In this document: piece after piece, positions 17,472-29,055 of the stretch
How the letters are laid out: each line of letters starts with the position of its first letter
Position numbering within the stretch: position 1 is the first letter of the stretch
Assembly (NCBI GenBank): GCA_028694215.1
Contig: JAQUTW010000003.1
Location: 18,688-82,687 of the forward strand
Direction of reading: 5' to 3'
Length of the DNA stretch: 64,000 nt
From: Paludibacteraceae bacterium
GTDB taxonomy: Bacteria > Bacteroidota > Bacteroidia > Bacteroidales > Paludibacteraceae
Position numbers and translations under genes: made by a program
The notes under the pieces: generated by a model
Seen by the model: the letters and a program-made list of their open reading frames with translations, nothing else
Database searches by the model: none
Told to the model about the DNA's origin: nothing

Positions 17472-18623
17472 TTAGCGATTTGCAATTGGTAAAACGACCC
17501 TAAAAGTAGTTCCTACATTTTTTTCGGAGGTTGTTATAAATATTCTTCCATGATGATAATCGCGAACTATCCGTCTGGCCAACGACAGTCCTAATCCCCA
17601 GCCTCGTTTTTTGGTGGTAAAGCCGGGTCTAAAAATATTTTTGTAGTCCTTTTTGTCAATACCTTTTCCCGTATCAGAAAAATCCATAACAATATTATGA
17701 TTATCAGCATTTATTTTGACTGAGATATTACCCTTTCCATCCATTGCGTCAATAGCATTTTTACAAAGATTTTCTATCACCCATTCCAATAATTGTACAT
17801 TAATATTAGCTACAAGTACTTGCGATGGTTTTTCCATTTCAAAAACAACTTTATCAGAAGAACGACTTTTCATATAAGCAATTGAATTTTCAACTACTGC
17901 TACAAAATCTACTGCTATAAATTCCGGCTTTGACCCGATTTTTGAGAAACGTTCAGCAATGGTACGCAAACGATTTATATCTTTGCCCATTTCATTAATA
18001 ATGGAATCGTCAGCATGTTTAGATTTTAAAATTTCAACCCAAGCCAACAACGAAGAAATAGGTGTACCAAGTTGATGTGCAGTTTCTTTGGAAAGACCAA
18101 CCCACACTTTGTTTTGTTCCGCTCTCTTGCTGCCTGCAAATGACATAAAAACCACAATTAAGAAAACAGAAACTATAACCAATTGAATATATGGATAATA
18201 AGCCAGCTGTTTTAGCAAAATAGAATCATCGTAATACAGATATTGATGTTCGCCATTATGTATAGTAATTTCAATAGGTTCATTTTTATATTTTAACTCC
18301 TGTATTTTCTTCTCATAAAAAGCTGCTGTATCCTGTGGAATAGCATTAAAGTTGCGAGCAGAAATAAAATCATCGTTATCATCTACAATAATTACGGGAA
18401 TATTCTCATTCTGTTCTATAATTTGCCATAAAAAGTCGAAATATTCGGAATTATTATCTACAGAAACGAATAATCGTGTTGCTTCTGCCCATCCTTCCAT
18501 TTTCTGACGTTCTTCGTTGGCCACGTTATCTACTAATTTATTGGAAAAAAGCAATGATGCTCCTACGATCAGTATTGCAACTATACCGAACGCTAATTTT
18601 AAATAATAATTTTTTTTTGTCAT
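17472..18623 (-). CDS. Orphan membrane sensor histidine kinase
   Basis: A 383-residue protein. There are two membrane segments (about 9-28, and 142-162 with YIQLVIVSVFLIVVF) flanking a periplasmic sensor region of about 110 residues. A DHp domain with phosphoacceptor His in KETAHQLGTPISSLL follows. The HATPase domain has the N box (WVIENLCKNAIDAM), G1 (DTGKGID), F box (FRPGF) and G2 (GWGLGLSLARRIV). No HAMP domain is evident. No response regulator is adjacent, so the partner is elsewhere. It is the last gene of the rsgA operon, 17 bp after the outer-membrane protein gene. Confidence 0.9.
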   Translation of the reverse strand: MTKKNYYLKLAFGIVAILIVGASLLFSNKLVDNVANEERQKMEGWAEATRLFVSVDNNSEYFDFLWQIIEQNENIPVIIVDDNDDFISARNFNAIPQDTAAFYEKKIQELKYKNEPIEITIHNGEHQYLYYDDSILLKQLAYYPYIQLVIVSVFLIVVFMSFAGSKRAEQNKVWVGLSKETAHQLGTPISSLLAWVEILKSKHADDSIINEMGKDINRLRTIAERFSKIGSKPEFIAVDFVAVVENSIAYMKSRSSDKVVFEMEKPSQVLVANINVQLLEWVIENLCKNAIDAMDGKGNISVKINADNHNIVMDFSDTGKGIDKKDYKNIFRPGFTTKKRGWGLGLSLARRIVRDYHHGRIFITTSEKNVGTTFRVVLPIANR

Positions 18624-18640
18624 AAGTCGGATTATTGGAG

Positions 18641-19714
18641 TTATTTGTCAAAGACACCACGCAATTTAGTATTTCGATGTTTCAATCCATCAAGATTAAA
18701 ACGCACAATAAGTTGTTGTTGATGACTGAGCTTATCACCTTGCGTGTAGTGAAAATTCCACGAAAAGTAACAATTTACAAAACTGCGCCGTATAATATAA
18801 ATAAATACATCGGTTCGATTATACACTTGTGCCTGATAAAAGGGGTTTCCCTGATTTAACAAAGTGCCACATTCAGCATAAAGCGGCATCAAATTATTAC
18901 CAACATAAAAACTGTTTTGCAAGCCCAAAAAACGCCAACGTAAAAACAAATCTATCTTACAACCTTGTGGCACATACGAAAGTTCACGTTTACGATCGCG
19001 TTGTAAACCAAGAATATAACCAACTTGAAATGATAACGAATCTAATGGTGTTTTATTTGAAAAATCCACGCCAACAAACGGATTTAGATAAATATCGTCA
19101 CAAACCCCCAAATTGGGCTGATCATCTGATTTATTTGCCAAATGATTCATTTGAGCATAGCCGCCAGCCAAAAACCATTTGTAATTGAAACGACCATCAA
19201 CAATAAGACGAAATGCCTCACGTGTATCAGAGCTTTCCATACCGCGCCAATCACATAAAAATTCGGCAAAACCCCATTTAGATACGTATTGAAACAATGC
19301 TCCCTGAATATTTGGATACGCATACGCCATTGAATCACTCATCAAATAATCCGGTAAAGCATGAAACATGTGTGAATATGGAACCGCACCCAAACTGGCG
19401 GTAAATCCTTTTTGGCAGTATTCATAATAAATAGTTGGATAAACCCGCGCTGATTCCCAATAAGCGCCAAATGGCTGTATGTAACTTGCTCCTGCCATTA
19501 CTCTGTGAGTGCCACCAAGTGAATCACCTAATCCTATCCCTATTTCAGGTGACAGACGCATTCCAAAAACAGTTTTCGACTTTTGCAATTCACTGTGATA
19601 TTCACGATTGTCAAAATAAGTAACAAAATCCACATCATAAAGGAATTTTTGCGCACAGATATTCTGAAAAAATCCACTACAAAACAATATAATCAATATC
19701 TTATATTTTTTCAT
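18641..19714 (-). CDS. Outer-membrane-like protein of unknown function
   Basis: A 357-residue protein with a signal peptide (YKILIILFCSGFFQNICAQ, cleavage after the Ala-Gln region). The body is rich in aromatic residues and alternating polar/hydrophobic stretches, as in beta-barrels, with no motif I recognise. Its start overlaps the sulfatase stop by 4 nt, so translation is probably coupled. A barrel next to a phosphoglycerol-transferase-like sulfatase and a sensor kinase suggests an envelope role; this is inference only. Confidence 0.6.
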   Translation of the reverse strand: MKKYKILIILFCSGFFQNICAQKFLYDVDFVTYFDNREYHSELQKSKTVFGMRLSPEIGIGLGDSLGGTHRVMAGASYIQPFGAYWESARVYPTIYYEYCQKGFTASLGAVPYSHMFHALPDYLMSDSMAYAYPNIQGALFQYVSKWGFAEFLCDWRGMESSDTREAFRLIVDGRFNYKWFLAGGYAQMNHLANKSDDQPNLGVCDDIYLNPFVGVDFSNKTPLDSLSFQVGYILGLQRDRKRELSYVPQGCKIDLFLRWRFLGLQNSFYVGNNLMPLYAECGTLLNQGNPFYQAQVYNRTDVFIYIIRRSFVNCYFSWNFHYTQGDKLSHQQQLIVRFNLDGLKHRNTKLRGVFDK

Positions 19715-21642
19715 GGCTTTACGGTTAGTTGGTTATTTATCATCCGTTCTATATATTGTTGTATGACTGCTTTCATCCATTGTTCATCAGAAACTATATT
19801 AACACTATCTTTGATGTTATGACGCAACAACTTATCTTCAATAAAATTATAAACTGCAGTTGTGGAGTAACCATCAAAGCGCAGCATTAAACTATCTGTA
19901 AACAATTGGTAAAAACCATTGTTATAATTTATCACTCTATGTGGTACAAGTGTGTCAGTCAAAACATCATTACCAAATGCAAAATACGAATTATCATAAT
20001 TAAGATAACCCAACACCGATGGCAATATATCTGTTTGTGAAGTTGGTACATTGCTCATACCACGCAATTGACTGCCAGGATGATAATAAAAAATCGGAAT
20101 CTCAAAAGCTCCTTTATCTGTTGCATATTCTGTCTGTGTGATTGCATTAGTATGATCGGATGTAAAAACAAATAAAGTATTCTCATACCAAGGATAACGT
20201 GCCATTTTTTCAAAAAACAGTCGCAAAGCATTGTCAGAATAACCAATACATTGATGAATAGGGTGCGTTCCTTCCGGAAAACAACCTGCATAACGTTTTG
20301 GAACAGCAAACGGATGATGCGACGAAGCAGAGAATATCGTTGTAATAAATGGCTGACGAAACGTTCCCATTTTATCCGCAAAAAATTGAAAAAATTCTTC
20401 GTCCCAAATAGCCCACACTCCATCAAAATCCCTATCATTACCATATTCGGTCATACCATAATAATCAGTAAAACCTGCTGCTTTAGCAAAAGCCTCAAAA
20501 CCCATTGAACCATTGGGTGCACCATGAAAGAAAGCGGAATAATAACCTTTGGCATTCAATACATCGGCAATGGAACTAATCTGATTAGTAACGTATGGTG
20601 TAAGAATATATGGTTCAATAAACATAGGAATACTCGACAAAACCGAAGGCATTGCGTCAATAGATTTGCGACCGGCTGCAAAACTGTTTTTAAAAGTACG
20701 GCTTTGGCTCAAAAGAGAATCTAAAAAAGGCGTATAGCCCTGATAAGCTCCGTTATTAATATCATGATTAAAAAAGCCAATATATTCTTTACTGAAACTT
20801 TCCATAATAATAACAACCACATTTAACGCGCGAAAGGCTGCCATAGGTTGAGGAGAATGAATTGGCGTATAAATTTTAGGTAACTCCTCTTCAGAAAAAC
20901 AATGCGGACTTTGATAAGGTGTTTGATTGATAGTAGAGAAAAAGCAAAACGGTGTATTCAAGACTATGGCATTTTCTATAGGACGATTAACATATTGTGC
21001 TGCATTACTAATATTTATAGGACGAGTGTAAGCACCAAAACCGCCACGTATGCCAATCACCGTAAAATAAACAGACACCAGCAAAATAACTGTATGTAAA
21101 GGATAATAAATAACCGATTTAGTATCACTTTTCTCATAATAACGTCGATAGCCAACAAAAAGTAAAACAATGAGGATGATACAAAACAATGTAATGTACC
21201 AATATTGAAAAATAGATAGTCCAATAATTTTCAAAAGATTGGCATCATGTTGAAATTCAGAAAAAACAGTAACTGTAGTACGACGATTGGTAAATGGGAA
21301 ATATGCCATATCGACACAATTCATCAATAAAAGTACACTATTCACCGAAAGAAAAATTATTCTGACAATGCGTTGATATAGAAGATTCTCACGAACATGA
21401 AAAGGCAATAACATCAACAGTAAATACAATGAATTACATAACAACAATGCTGACAAATCGAACCGTAAACCACCACGGCACAACATCAACAGATGTGTAA
21501 AAGTAACATCAACAAATGTGCTGTTATAAATTAGAAAGAAAAACAATCGGCACACCGAAAATAAAGCCATCACTAACAAAAAATTGCAAGCAACGACCAC
21601 AAATGGTTTATTCCACAAAAAATTAATATGACTATTTTTCAT
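19711..21642 (-). CDS. LTA-synthase-like membrane sulfatase (alkaline phosphatase superfamily)
   Basis: A 643-residue protein with about five N-terminal membrane helices (1-200) and a periplasmic sulfatase domain. Metal-site motifs are visible: VVIIMESFSKEYIGF (metal-binding Glu), the nucleophile region FAAGRKSIDAMPSVL where Ser replaces the Thr of Staphylococcus LtaS, and LFVFTSDHTN with the C-terminal Asp-His pair. Family members transfer phosphoglycerol or phosphoethanolamine groups to envelope polymers. As Bacteroidota lack teichoic acid, the acceptor is unknown and lipid A or a surface glycan is possible. It is second in the operon, 19 bp after rsgA. Confidence 0.85.
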   Translation of the reverse strand: MKNSHINFLWNKPFVVVACNFLLVMALFSVCRLFFFLIYNSTFVDVTFTHLLMLCRGGLRFDLSALLLCNSLYLLLMLLPFHVRENLLYQRIVRIIFLSVNSVLLLMNCVDMAYFPFTNRRTTVTVFSEFQHDANLLKIIGLSIFQYWYITLFCIILIVLLFVGYRRYYEKSDTKSVIYYPLHTVILLVSVYFTVIGIRGGFGAYTRPINISNAAQYVNRPIENAIVLNTPFCFFSTINQTPYQSPHCFSEEELPKIYTPIHSPQPMAAFRALNVVVIIMESFSKEYIGFFNHDINNGAYQGYTPFLDSLLSQSRTFKNSFAAGRKSIDAMPSVLSSIPMFIEPYILTPYVTNQISSIADVLNAKGYYSAFFHGAPNGSMGFEAFAKAAGFTDYYGMTEYGNDRDFDGVWAIWDEEFFQFFADKMGTFRQPFITTIFSASSHHPFAVPKRYAGCFPEGTHPIHQCIGYSDNALRLFFEKMARYPWYENTLFVFTSDHTNAITQTEYATDKGAFEIPIFYYHPGSQLRGMSNVPTSQTDILPSVLGYLNYDNSYFAFGNDVLTDTLVPHRVINYNNGFYQLFTDSLMLRFDGYSTTAVYNFIEDKLLRHNIKDSVNIVSDEQWMKAVIQQYIERMINNQLTVKP

Positions 21643-21661
21643 TTACCATAACCGTAATACT

Positions 21662-22573
21662 TTATCTGTATTTTCCCTCATTAAAATCATTCAAAATAGA
21701 CAAGTAGCTTTCATAACGCGACAATGCTATGTCATTTTCTTCAACTGCTTTCAATACTGCACATCCGGGTTCGTGGCGATGTGAACAATTTCCAAATCGA
21801 CATGCTTTGGATATTTTAAAGATATCAGGAAAAAAATGACTAATTTCGTCCTCAGCCATATTTACCATTCCAAATCCTTTGATTCCCGGCGTATCAATAA
21901 TAAAGGTATCAGTTGCAACTTCGTACATTTCGGAAAAAGTTGTTGTGTGCATACCTGTAAGATGTGACATTGATATTTCACCTGTTTTAGCTGTACCATC
22001 AGGCATTACCTGATTGATAATAGTAGATTTTCCTACACCGGAATTACCAGAAAGCAAAGTAACTTTACCGGCTAACTCTTTCTTTAACATGCCCATGCCA
22101 TCACCACGCGAAGCCACTATTTGCAAACATTGATAACCTATTTGTTCATATAAAGCAATCAAAGTGCTCAACGTTTTGGTTTCTGCCGCATCTAACAAAT
22201 CTATTTTATTGAAAACCAAAACAGTAGGAATACGGTATGCTTCAGCTGTCGCTAAAAAACGGTCAATAAAAATTGTTGAAGTTACCGGATTCTTAATCGT
22301 CACTACCAACATTGCCTGATCAAGATTGGCGGCAATTATATGGAGTTGCTTCGATAGGTTTGTTGGTCGACGTACAATATAATTTTTACGATTGTGAAGT
22401 GTTGTAATATAACCAGTTTCATCAAAATCGACACGATCGCCAACCGTTACCGGACTCGTACTTTTGATACCTTTAATGCGGAATGTCCCTTTTACTTTGC
22501 ACACAACTGTTGCGCCATTATCTGTACGAACGAGATAGTCACTTCCTGTATTTTTAATAATCAAACCGGTCAT
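21662..22573 (-). CDS. rsgA: Ribosome small subunit-dependent GTPase RsgA
   Basis: A 303-residue circularly permuted GTPase that checks late 30S assembly. In order: an N-terminal OB fold (about 1-70), then G4 (VFNKIDLLD), G5, G1 ([12 protein letters not shown]), G2, G3 ([10 protein letters not shown]), and a C-terminal zinc finger [14 protein letters not shown]. All GTPase motifs are intact. It leads a four-gene minus operon with envelope genes, using a promoter at 22627-22634. Confidence 0.95.
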   Translation of the reverse strand: MTGLIIKNTGSDYLVRTDNGATVVCKVKGTFRIKGIKSTSPVTVGDRVDFDETGYITTLHNRKNYIVRRPTNLSKQLHIIAANLDQAMLVVTIKNPVTSTIFIDRFLATAEAYRIPTVLVFNKIDLLDAAETKTLSTLIALYEQIGYQCLQIVASRGDGMGMLKKELAGKVTLLSGNSGVGKSTIINQVMPDGTAKTGEISMSHLTGMHTTTFSEMYEVATDTFIIDTPGIKGFGMVNMAEDEISHFFPDIFKISKACRFGNCSHRHEPGCAVLKAVEENDIALSRYESYLSILNDFNEGKYR

Positions 22574-22626
22574 AAGAAATCAGTAAACAAACTTTTTCAT
22601 TTATTTGCAATATGCAAAAAGTTTGA

Positions 22627-22634
22627 CAAAGGTA
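22627..22634 (-). promoter_or_regulatory. Promoter of rsgA operon (-7 TACCTTTG, minus strand)
   Basis: The reverse complement of CAAAGGTA lies 54 nt upstream of the rsgA ATG. Confidence 0.65.
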
Positions 22635-22797
22635 ATAATTTTGTAGTATTTTCCGACTAAATAACGCTAAATCTTATTTTTGTAAAGAATTTGATATGAA
22701 GTTTATTACCTATCCGACAACTTTCTGTTCCCATATTTCAAACTTACAAAATTGTTTTTTTTGCCACATTCTGTTTTATTCTTTAAAGAAATCTGCG

Positions 22798-22805
22798 TAT
22801 CTTTG
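22798..22805 (+). promoter_or_regulatory. Promoter of ligA (-7 TATCTTTG)
   Basis: TATCTTTG lies 26 nt before ATG 22831. Confidence 0.6.
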
Positions 22806-22818
22806 TAATTTGAAATAA

Positions 22819-24822
<2,004 letters not shown>

Positions 24823-24824
24823 AC

Positions 24825-25400
24825 ATGAAATTTCCAAAAAACATAATCAACTTTGCGTTCTCATTATATGCGAAAAAATATCAAAAAACGCATATACGCG
24901 AAAAACGTTTCATGGACTATAGCCATATAACTTCCATTTTATTATTATTTGAAAGCAATTTATCGGAAAATCACAAAATCATTCATGAAGTTATTAAAGA
25001 GTTAAGCCATGACAACAAACACGTTACAGCTTATGGCTTTGTGCCAAAAAAACAGGCAATGACACCTTCCACTTTCAATTTTAATATATTGGACTATGAG
25101 AAAACCAACTGTCTGTTACGTCCCGATAAAGTATTATTACAAAATATGTCGGAAACTGAATTTGATTTGGTTATAGACCTTACGACAAGAAGCATCGTTC
25201 CTACTGACTATCTGTTAGTTGTAGCAAATGCTAAATGTAAAGTCGGCAAAAAAAAATCAGACATTGCACAAACCGATTTTATGATTGATTTACCCCAAAA
25301 AGAGGTATCAAGCGATGAAATGATAGACCTTTCTTATAATGAAGAACGCTATTTGTTCGACCAAATAATTTTCTATCTAAAACAAATTACAGCAAAATAA
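24825..25400 (+). CDS. DUF6913-type conserved hypothetical protein
   Basis: A 191-residue cytoplasmic protein without signal peptide or membrane segment, starting 2 bp after ligA. Features are a basic N-terminus (YAKKYQKTHIREKR), an alternating beta/alpha middle (SILLLFESNL, FDLVIDLTTRSIVPTDYLL) and a C-terminal helix. From memory this family sits between ligA and dapA in many Bacteroidota (DUF6913). The function is unknown. Tight spacing to ligA and 15 bp to dapA argue for co-transcription. Confidence 0.7.
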   Translation: MKFPKNIINFAFSLYAKKYQKTHIREKRFMDYSHITSILLLFESNLSENHKIIHEVIKELSHDNKHVTAYGFVPKKQAMTPSTFNFNILDYEKTNCLLRPDKVLLQNMSETEFDLVIDLTTRSIVPTDYLLVVANAKCKVGKKKSDIAQTDFMIDLPQKEVSSDEMIDLSYNEERYLFDQIIFYLKQITAK

Positions 25401-25415
25401 AAAACGAACTTCAAT

Positions 25416-26309
25416 ATGCTCAAAAACAAATTAGTCGGAATGGGAGTTGCTCTGATCACTCCCTTCAAAGAAAACGACACCATCGACTACGATGCTTTGC
25501 GCCGCCTCATTGAATATCAAATAAAAAATGGCACCGATTATTTCGTAGTATTAGGCACAACGGCAGAGACGCCAACTCTTACAGAGGAAGAAAAAGAAGA
25601 ACTAACCCGTTTTATTATAGCTCAAAATAAGGGAAGACTACCGATAGTATTAGGGATTGGAGGCAATAACACACGCAGTGTTGTTGAAAAAATAAAAAAT
25701 ACAGACCTTTCACAGGTTGATGCCATACTTTCCGTCGCACCTTACTACAACAAGCCATCGCAAGAAGGTATTTATCAACACTATAAAGCAATAGCAGAAT
25801 CTACTAAAACACCGATTATTCTTTATAATGTACCTGGGCGAACAGGTGTCAACATCAGTGCAAGTACAATTTTGCGCCTTGCCAACGAATTTCCTAACAT
25901 TGTGGCAGTAAAAGAAGCGTCAGGAAATTTCAAACAAATTGATGACATCATCAAAAACAAGCCTAAAAATTTTATGGTAATTTCCGGCGACGACGGCATT
26001 ACTTTCCCTCTAATCACTTTGGGTGCTGTCGGTGTAATCTCCGTTATCGGAAATGCCTTCCCAAAAGAATTCAGCCGTATGGTGCGTTTAGCAATGCGCG
26101 GTGATTTGGAAGGAGCACGAGAAATTCATTACCGTTTCACTGAACTTATTGAGTTATTGTTTGTTGATGGGAATCCGGCCGGAGTTAAAAGTATGCTTTC
26201 CGTAATGGGATTCATCGAAAACAAATTACGCCTTCCACTGGTACCAACAACCATAAAGACATTTGAAAAAATGCGTTTTGTACTTAATCAACTTAACACC
26301 AAAATTTAG
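25416..26309 (+). CDS. dapA: 4-hydroxy-tetrahydrodipicolinate synthase
   Basis: A 297-residue TIM barrel that condenses pyruvate with aspartate semialdehyde in lysine/diaminopimelate synthesis. Visible residues: GTTAETPTLTEEE (pyruvate site), the catalytic Tyr in LYNVPGRTGVN, and the Schiff-base Lys in VAVKEASGN. Length is standard. It feeds both peptidoglycan and lysine. Lysine feedback residues were not assessed. Confidence 0.95.
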   Translation: MLKNKLVGMGVALITPFKENDTIDYDALRRLIEYQIKNGTDYFVVLGTTAETPTLTEEEKEELTRFIIAQNKGRLPIVLGIGGNNTRSVVEKIKNTDLSQVDAILSVAPYYNKPSQEGIYQHYKAIAESTKTPIILYNVPGRTGVNISASTILRLANEFPNIVAVKEASGNFKQIDDIIKNKPKNFMVISGDDGITFPLITLGAVGVISVIGNAFPKEFSRMVRLAMRGDLEGAREIHYRFTELIELLFVDGNPAGVKSMLSVMGFIENKLRLPLVPTTIKTFEKMRFVLNQLNTKI

Positions 26310-26321
26310 TTTTTCTGTTGA

Positions 26322-28313
26322 ATGAAAAAAAAACTCCTCCTACTTTTACTCTTTCCGTTAACAGTTTGTGCGCAACTCAATACCGATAGGCTGCTTTCCA
26401 TTGGGCGCAACGCACTGTATTTTGAGGATTATGTTCTTTCTATTCAATATTTTAACCAAGTAATTAAGGTAAAACCTTATTTATCAGAGCCTTATTTTTA
26501 TCGCGCCATTGCTAAAATAGAATTAGAAGATTATCAGGGAGCTATCGAGGATTTAGACGAAGTTATTGCGCGAAACCCATTTATTCCGATGTCTTATTAT
26601 GCGCGCAGTTTTGTAGAAAAACGTTTAGACCTATTTGATGCTGCCGAAAAAGATATCAGCCAAGCATTAAAGTTGAGTCCTGAAAACACTATCTTTGTTA
26701 TCAACCGTTTGGAGATTTTAGAAAAACAAGAACGTTATGCCGATGCCGTTGCCGACATCAATTTTCTCATTCGCAAAAATGGTGAAGACGTAAATTTGGA
26801 AATGGAAAAAGGACGTTTTTTACTACTTATGAAAGATACGATTGGCACGTTGAAGTTATTTCATACATTAGTAAAAAAAGAACCAAAAAATTCTGATGTA
26901 TGGGGAGCACGCGCTTTAGTCAGACTTATTACACAAGACAACGTTGGTGCATTAAGTGATTACGACAAAGCTATTTCATTAAGATCAACCAATATAGGAA
27001 ACTACATCAACAGAGGTATTTTGCATTACGAAAAGAAAGATTACAGAAACGCATTAGCGGACTATAACAAAGCCGTAGAAATGGATCCGCACAACGAGCA
27101 AGCTCTGTTTAACCGTGCATTACTACGCTCTGAAGTAGGCGATTGGAACAATGCAATTGAAGATTTAGACAAAATACTCGACAAAAATCCAACTTATTAC
27201 GAAGCTGTCTATCAACGTGCCATACTCAACTCGGAAGTCGGCAATATCGAAACAGCTATTAGTGATTTTACAACCATTCTCAAGCGTTACCCAAATTTTG
27301 TTCCGGCTTACTACGGACGTGCTCAACAATTAGAAAAAAAAGGCAAAAAGAAACAAGCGTTCAACGATATGGAAACTGCTTATCAAATTACAGAACGAGA
27401 AAAAAACAAGCCCAAAAACACGCCTAAAGATGAACCTGACATGCAAATGAAGGTTACACAGAACGAGTCAGTACTAAAAGATCGTTCAAATATTTTTACA
27501 GCATCCATCAACACCTCCGAACCACCTAAAACAGTTTCCATTCGTGGCTCCGTTCAAGATAGAGATGTCGCAGCAATAAACGAACACAACTTCACACTAT
27601 CCTACTACCAAAAAGAAACGGATGTCAAACGTCCCATTCGTTATAATAGAACAGTGGCAAAATTAAATGCCTCCCACTCTATGAGCAGCACTCTAAAATT
27701 GGTAAACCAAGAAACATCTCTCAACCAAACACTTATAACATTTCATTTTAATACAATCAATCAATTATCAAAAGAGATTGCCGCTAATCCACAAAATGCA
27801 GATCTATATTTTGAACGAGGTCTCAACTATAGTTTGGTTCAAGATTTTATCAATGCCATCGAAGATTTCTCAAAAGCCATTTTGTTTCAATCTAACTACA
27901 CAGTGTTAGCCTATTTTTGTAGAGCCAACGTCAGATACAAAGAGTTGGAGTTTAAAATAAATAATCAGCAAACGAGTAGTTCTTCAAGTGAAAATACGGA
28001 ACAAGAGAAAGCCTATTCGTATGACTTTGAAATGATTATGCGCGACTACGACAAAGTTTTAGATTTGGATCCCACATTCAGTTGTGCTTGGTTTAATCGC
28101 GCCAATATGCTTTGTGTACAAAAAGATTTTCAAGTGGCACTTAGCAATTACACTAAAGCCATTGACATAGATAACGATTTTGCCGAAGCCTATTTCAACA
28201 GAGGATTGACTTACCTCTATTTAGGCGAGATCAACAAAGGCATAGCCGACCTAAGCCGTGCCGGAGAATTGGGTATTTATCAAGCCTATAACCTGCTAAA
28301 ACGATCAAAATGA
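26322..28313 (+). CDS. Secreted tetratricopeptide-repeat protein
   Basis: A 663-residue protein with a signal peptide (KLLLLLLFPLTVCAQ). At least nine TPR units occupy about 20-345 and 480-655, with repeated YxRAxxxxxxxDYxxAIxDxxKAI patterning. A low-complexity linker of about 130 residues (350-480) lacks repeats. It is probably periplasmic or outer-membrane-associated and acts as a protein-interaction scaffold. The stop overlaps ruvC by 4 nt (ATGA), so the two are translationally coupled. A TPR protein in front of ruvC has no obvious mechanistic link. Confidence 0.85.
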   Translation: MKKKLLLLLLFPLTVCAQLNTDRLLSIGRNALYFEDYVLSIQYFNQVIKVKPYLSEPYFYRAIAKIELEDYQGAIEDLDEVIARNPFIPMSYYARSFVEKRLDLFDAAEKDISQALKLSPENTIFVINRLEILEKQERYADAVADINFLIRKNGEDVNLEMEKGRFLLLMKDTIGTLKLFHTLVKKEPKNSDVWGARALVRLITQDNVGALSDYDKAISLRSTNIGNYINRGILHYEKKDYRNALADYNKAVEMDPHNEQALFNRALLRSEVGDWNNAIEDLDKILDKNPTYYEAVYQRAILNSEVGNIETAISDFTTILKRYPNFVPAYYGRAQQLEKKGKKKQAFNDMETAYQITEREKNKPKNTPKDEPDMQMKVTQNESVLKDRSNIFTASINTSEPPKTVSIRGSVQDRDVAAINEHNFTLSYYQKETDVKRPIRYNRTVAKLNASHSMSSTLKLVNQETSLNQTLITFHFNTINQLSKEIAANPQNADLYFERGLNYSLVQDFINAIEDFSKAILFQSNYTVLAYFCRANVRYKELEFKINNQQTSSSSSENTEQEKAYSYDFEMIMRDYDKVLDLDPTFSCAWFNRANMLCVQKDFQVALSNYTKAIDIDNDFAEAYFNRGLTYLYLGEINKGIADLSRAGELGIYQAYNLLKRSK

Positions 28314-28879
28314 ATTCTACAATCAGCGAAAAGATAATATTAGGCATCGACCCCGGTTCCAACGTCATGGGATATGGTATTTTAAGAATTTGCGCACATA
28401 CACCAGAAATGCTAAAAATGGGTGTTTTAGACCTGCGCAAGACCAAAGACCATTATGTTTCCTTACGCAAAATTTTCAACTTCACATTAGAACTTATAGA
28501 CCATTACCACCCCGATGAGATGGCCATAGAGTCACCATTTTGTGGTAAAAATGTGCAATCTATGATAAAATTAGGGCGAGCACAAGGAACAGCTATTACA
28601 GCTGCAGTAACACGCGATATTCCCATTTTTGAATATGCCCCGCTAAAAATAAAGATGGCAATAACCGGAAACGGGCAAGCCTCCAAAAGCCAGGTAGCTG
28701 ATATGATGAGACGTATTTTAACAATAGAAGAAGCCGAAATGCCCTCATTATTAGATGCGACAGACGGTTTGGCTGCAGCTTACTGTCATTTTTTACAAGC
28801 AGGAATACCCACCTCAGGAGGAAAAATTCACGGGTGGAGTAATTTTATACGCAGTCATCCTGAACGAGTCAAAAAATAA
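28310..28879 (+). CDS. ruvC: Holliday junction resolvase RuvC
   Basis: A 189-residue RNase H-fold nuclease that cuts four-way junctions with RuvAB. The four catalytic acidic residues are identifiable: Asp in LGIDPGSNVMGYG, Glu in MAIESPF, and two Asp in LLDATDGLAAAYCH. The C-terminal tail is slightly longer than in E. coli (173 residues). The gene starts within the stop of the TPR gene. Confidence 0.94.
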   Translation: MNSTISEKIILGIDPGSNVMGYGILRICAHTPEMLKMGVLDLRKTKDHYVSLRKIFNFTLELIDHYHPDEMAIESPFCGKNVQSMIKLGRAQGTAITAAVTRDIPIFEYAPLKIKMAITGNGQASKSQVADMMRRILTIEEAEMPSLLDATDGLAAAYCHFLQAGIPTSGGKIHGWSNFIRSHPERVKK

Positions 28880-28947
28880 GTTTTTGACTTTACACAGAAA
28901 AAAAATGAATTTTTTGTCATAAACTTTGTTCCTCTCATTTTTTTAGC

Positions 28948-28955
28948 TATTTTTG
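28948..28955 (+). promoter_or_regulatory. Promoter of gpsA (-7 TATTTTTG) with leader hairpin
   Basis: TATTTTTG is followed by a 5' leader of about 90 nt. The leader contains a 7-bp hairpin ACTTCCG/CGGAAGT at 28975-28996 with no T-run. The hairpin has no known role. Confidence 0.55.
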
Positions 28956-29055
28956 TGAGTGAAATACAAGATACACTTCCGGCTGATTTCGGAAGTAATT
29001 TATTTGTTTAGATATTTGTTTTAAAATCAATTAAATTACAGCTAACAAGCTGAAA

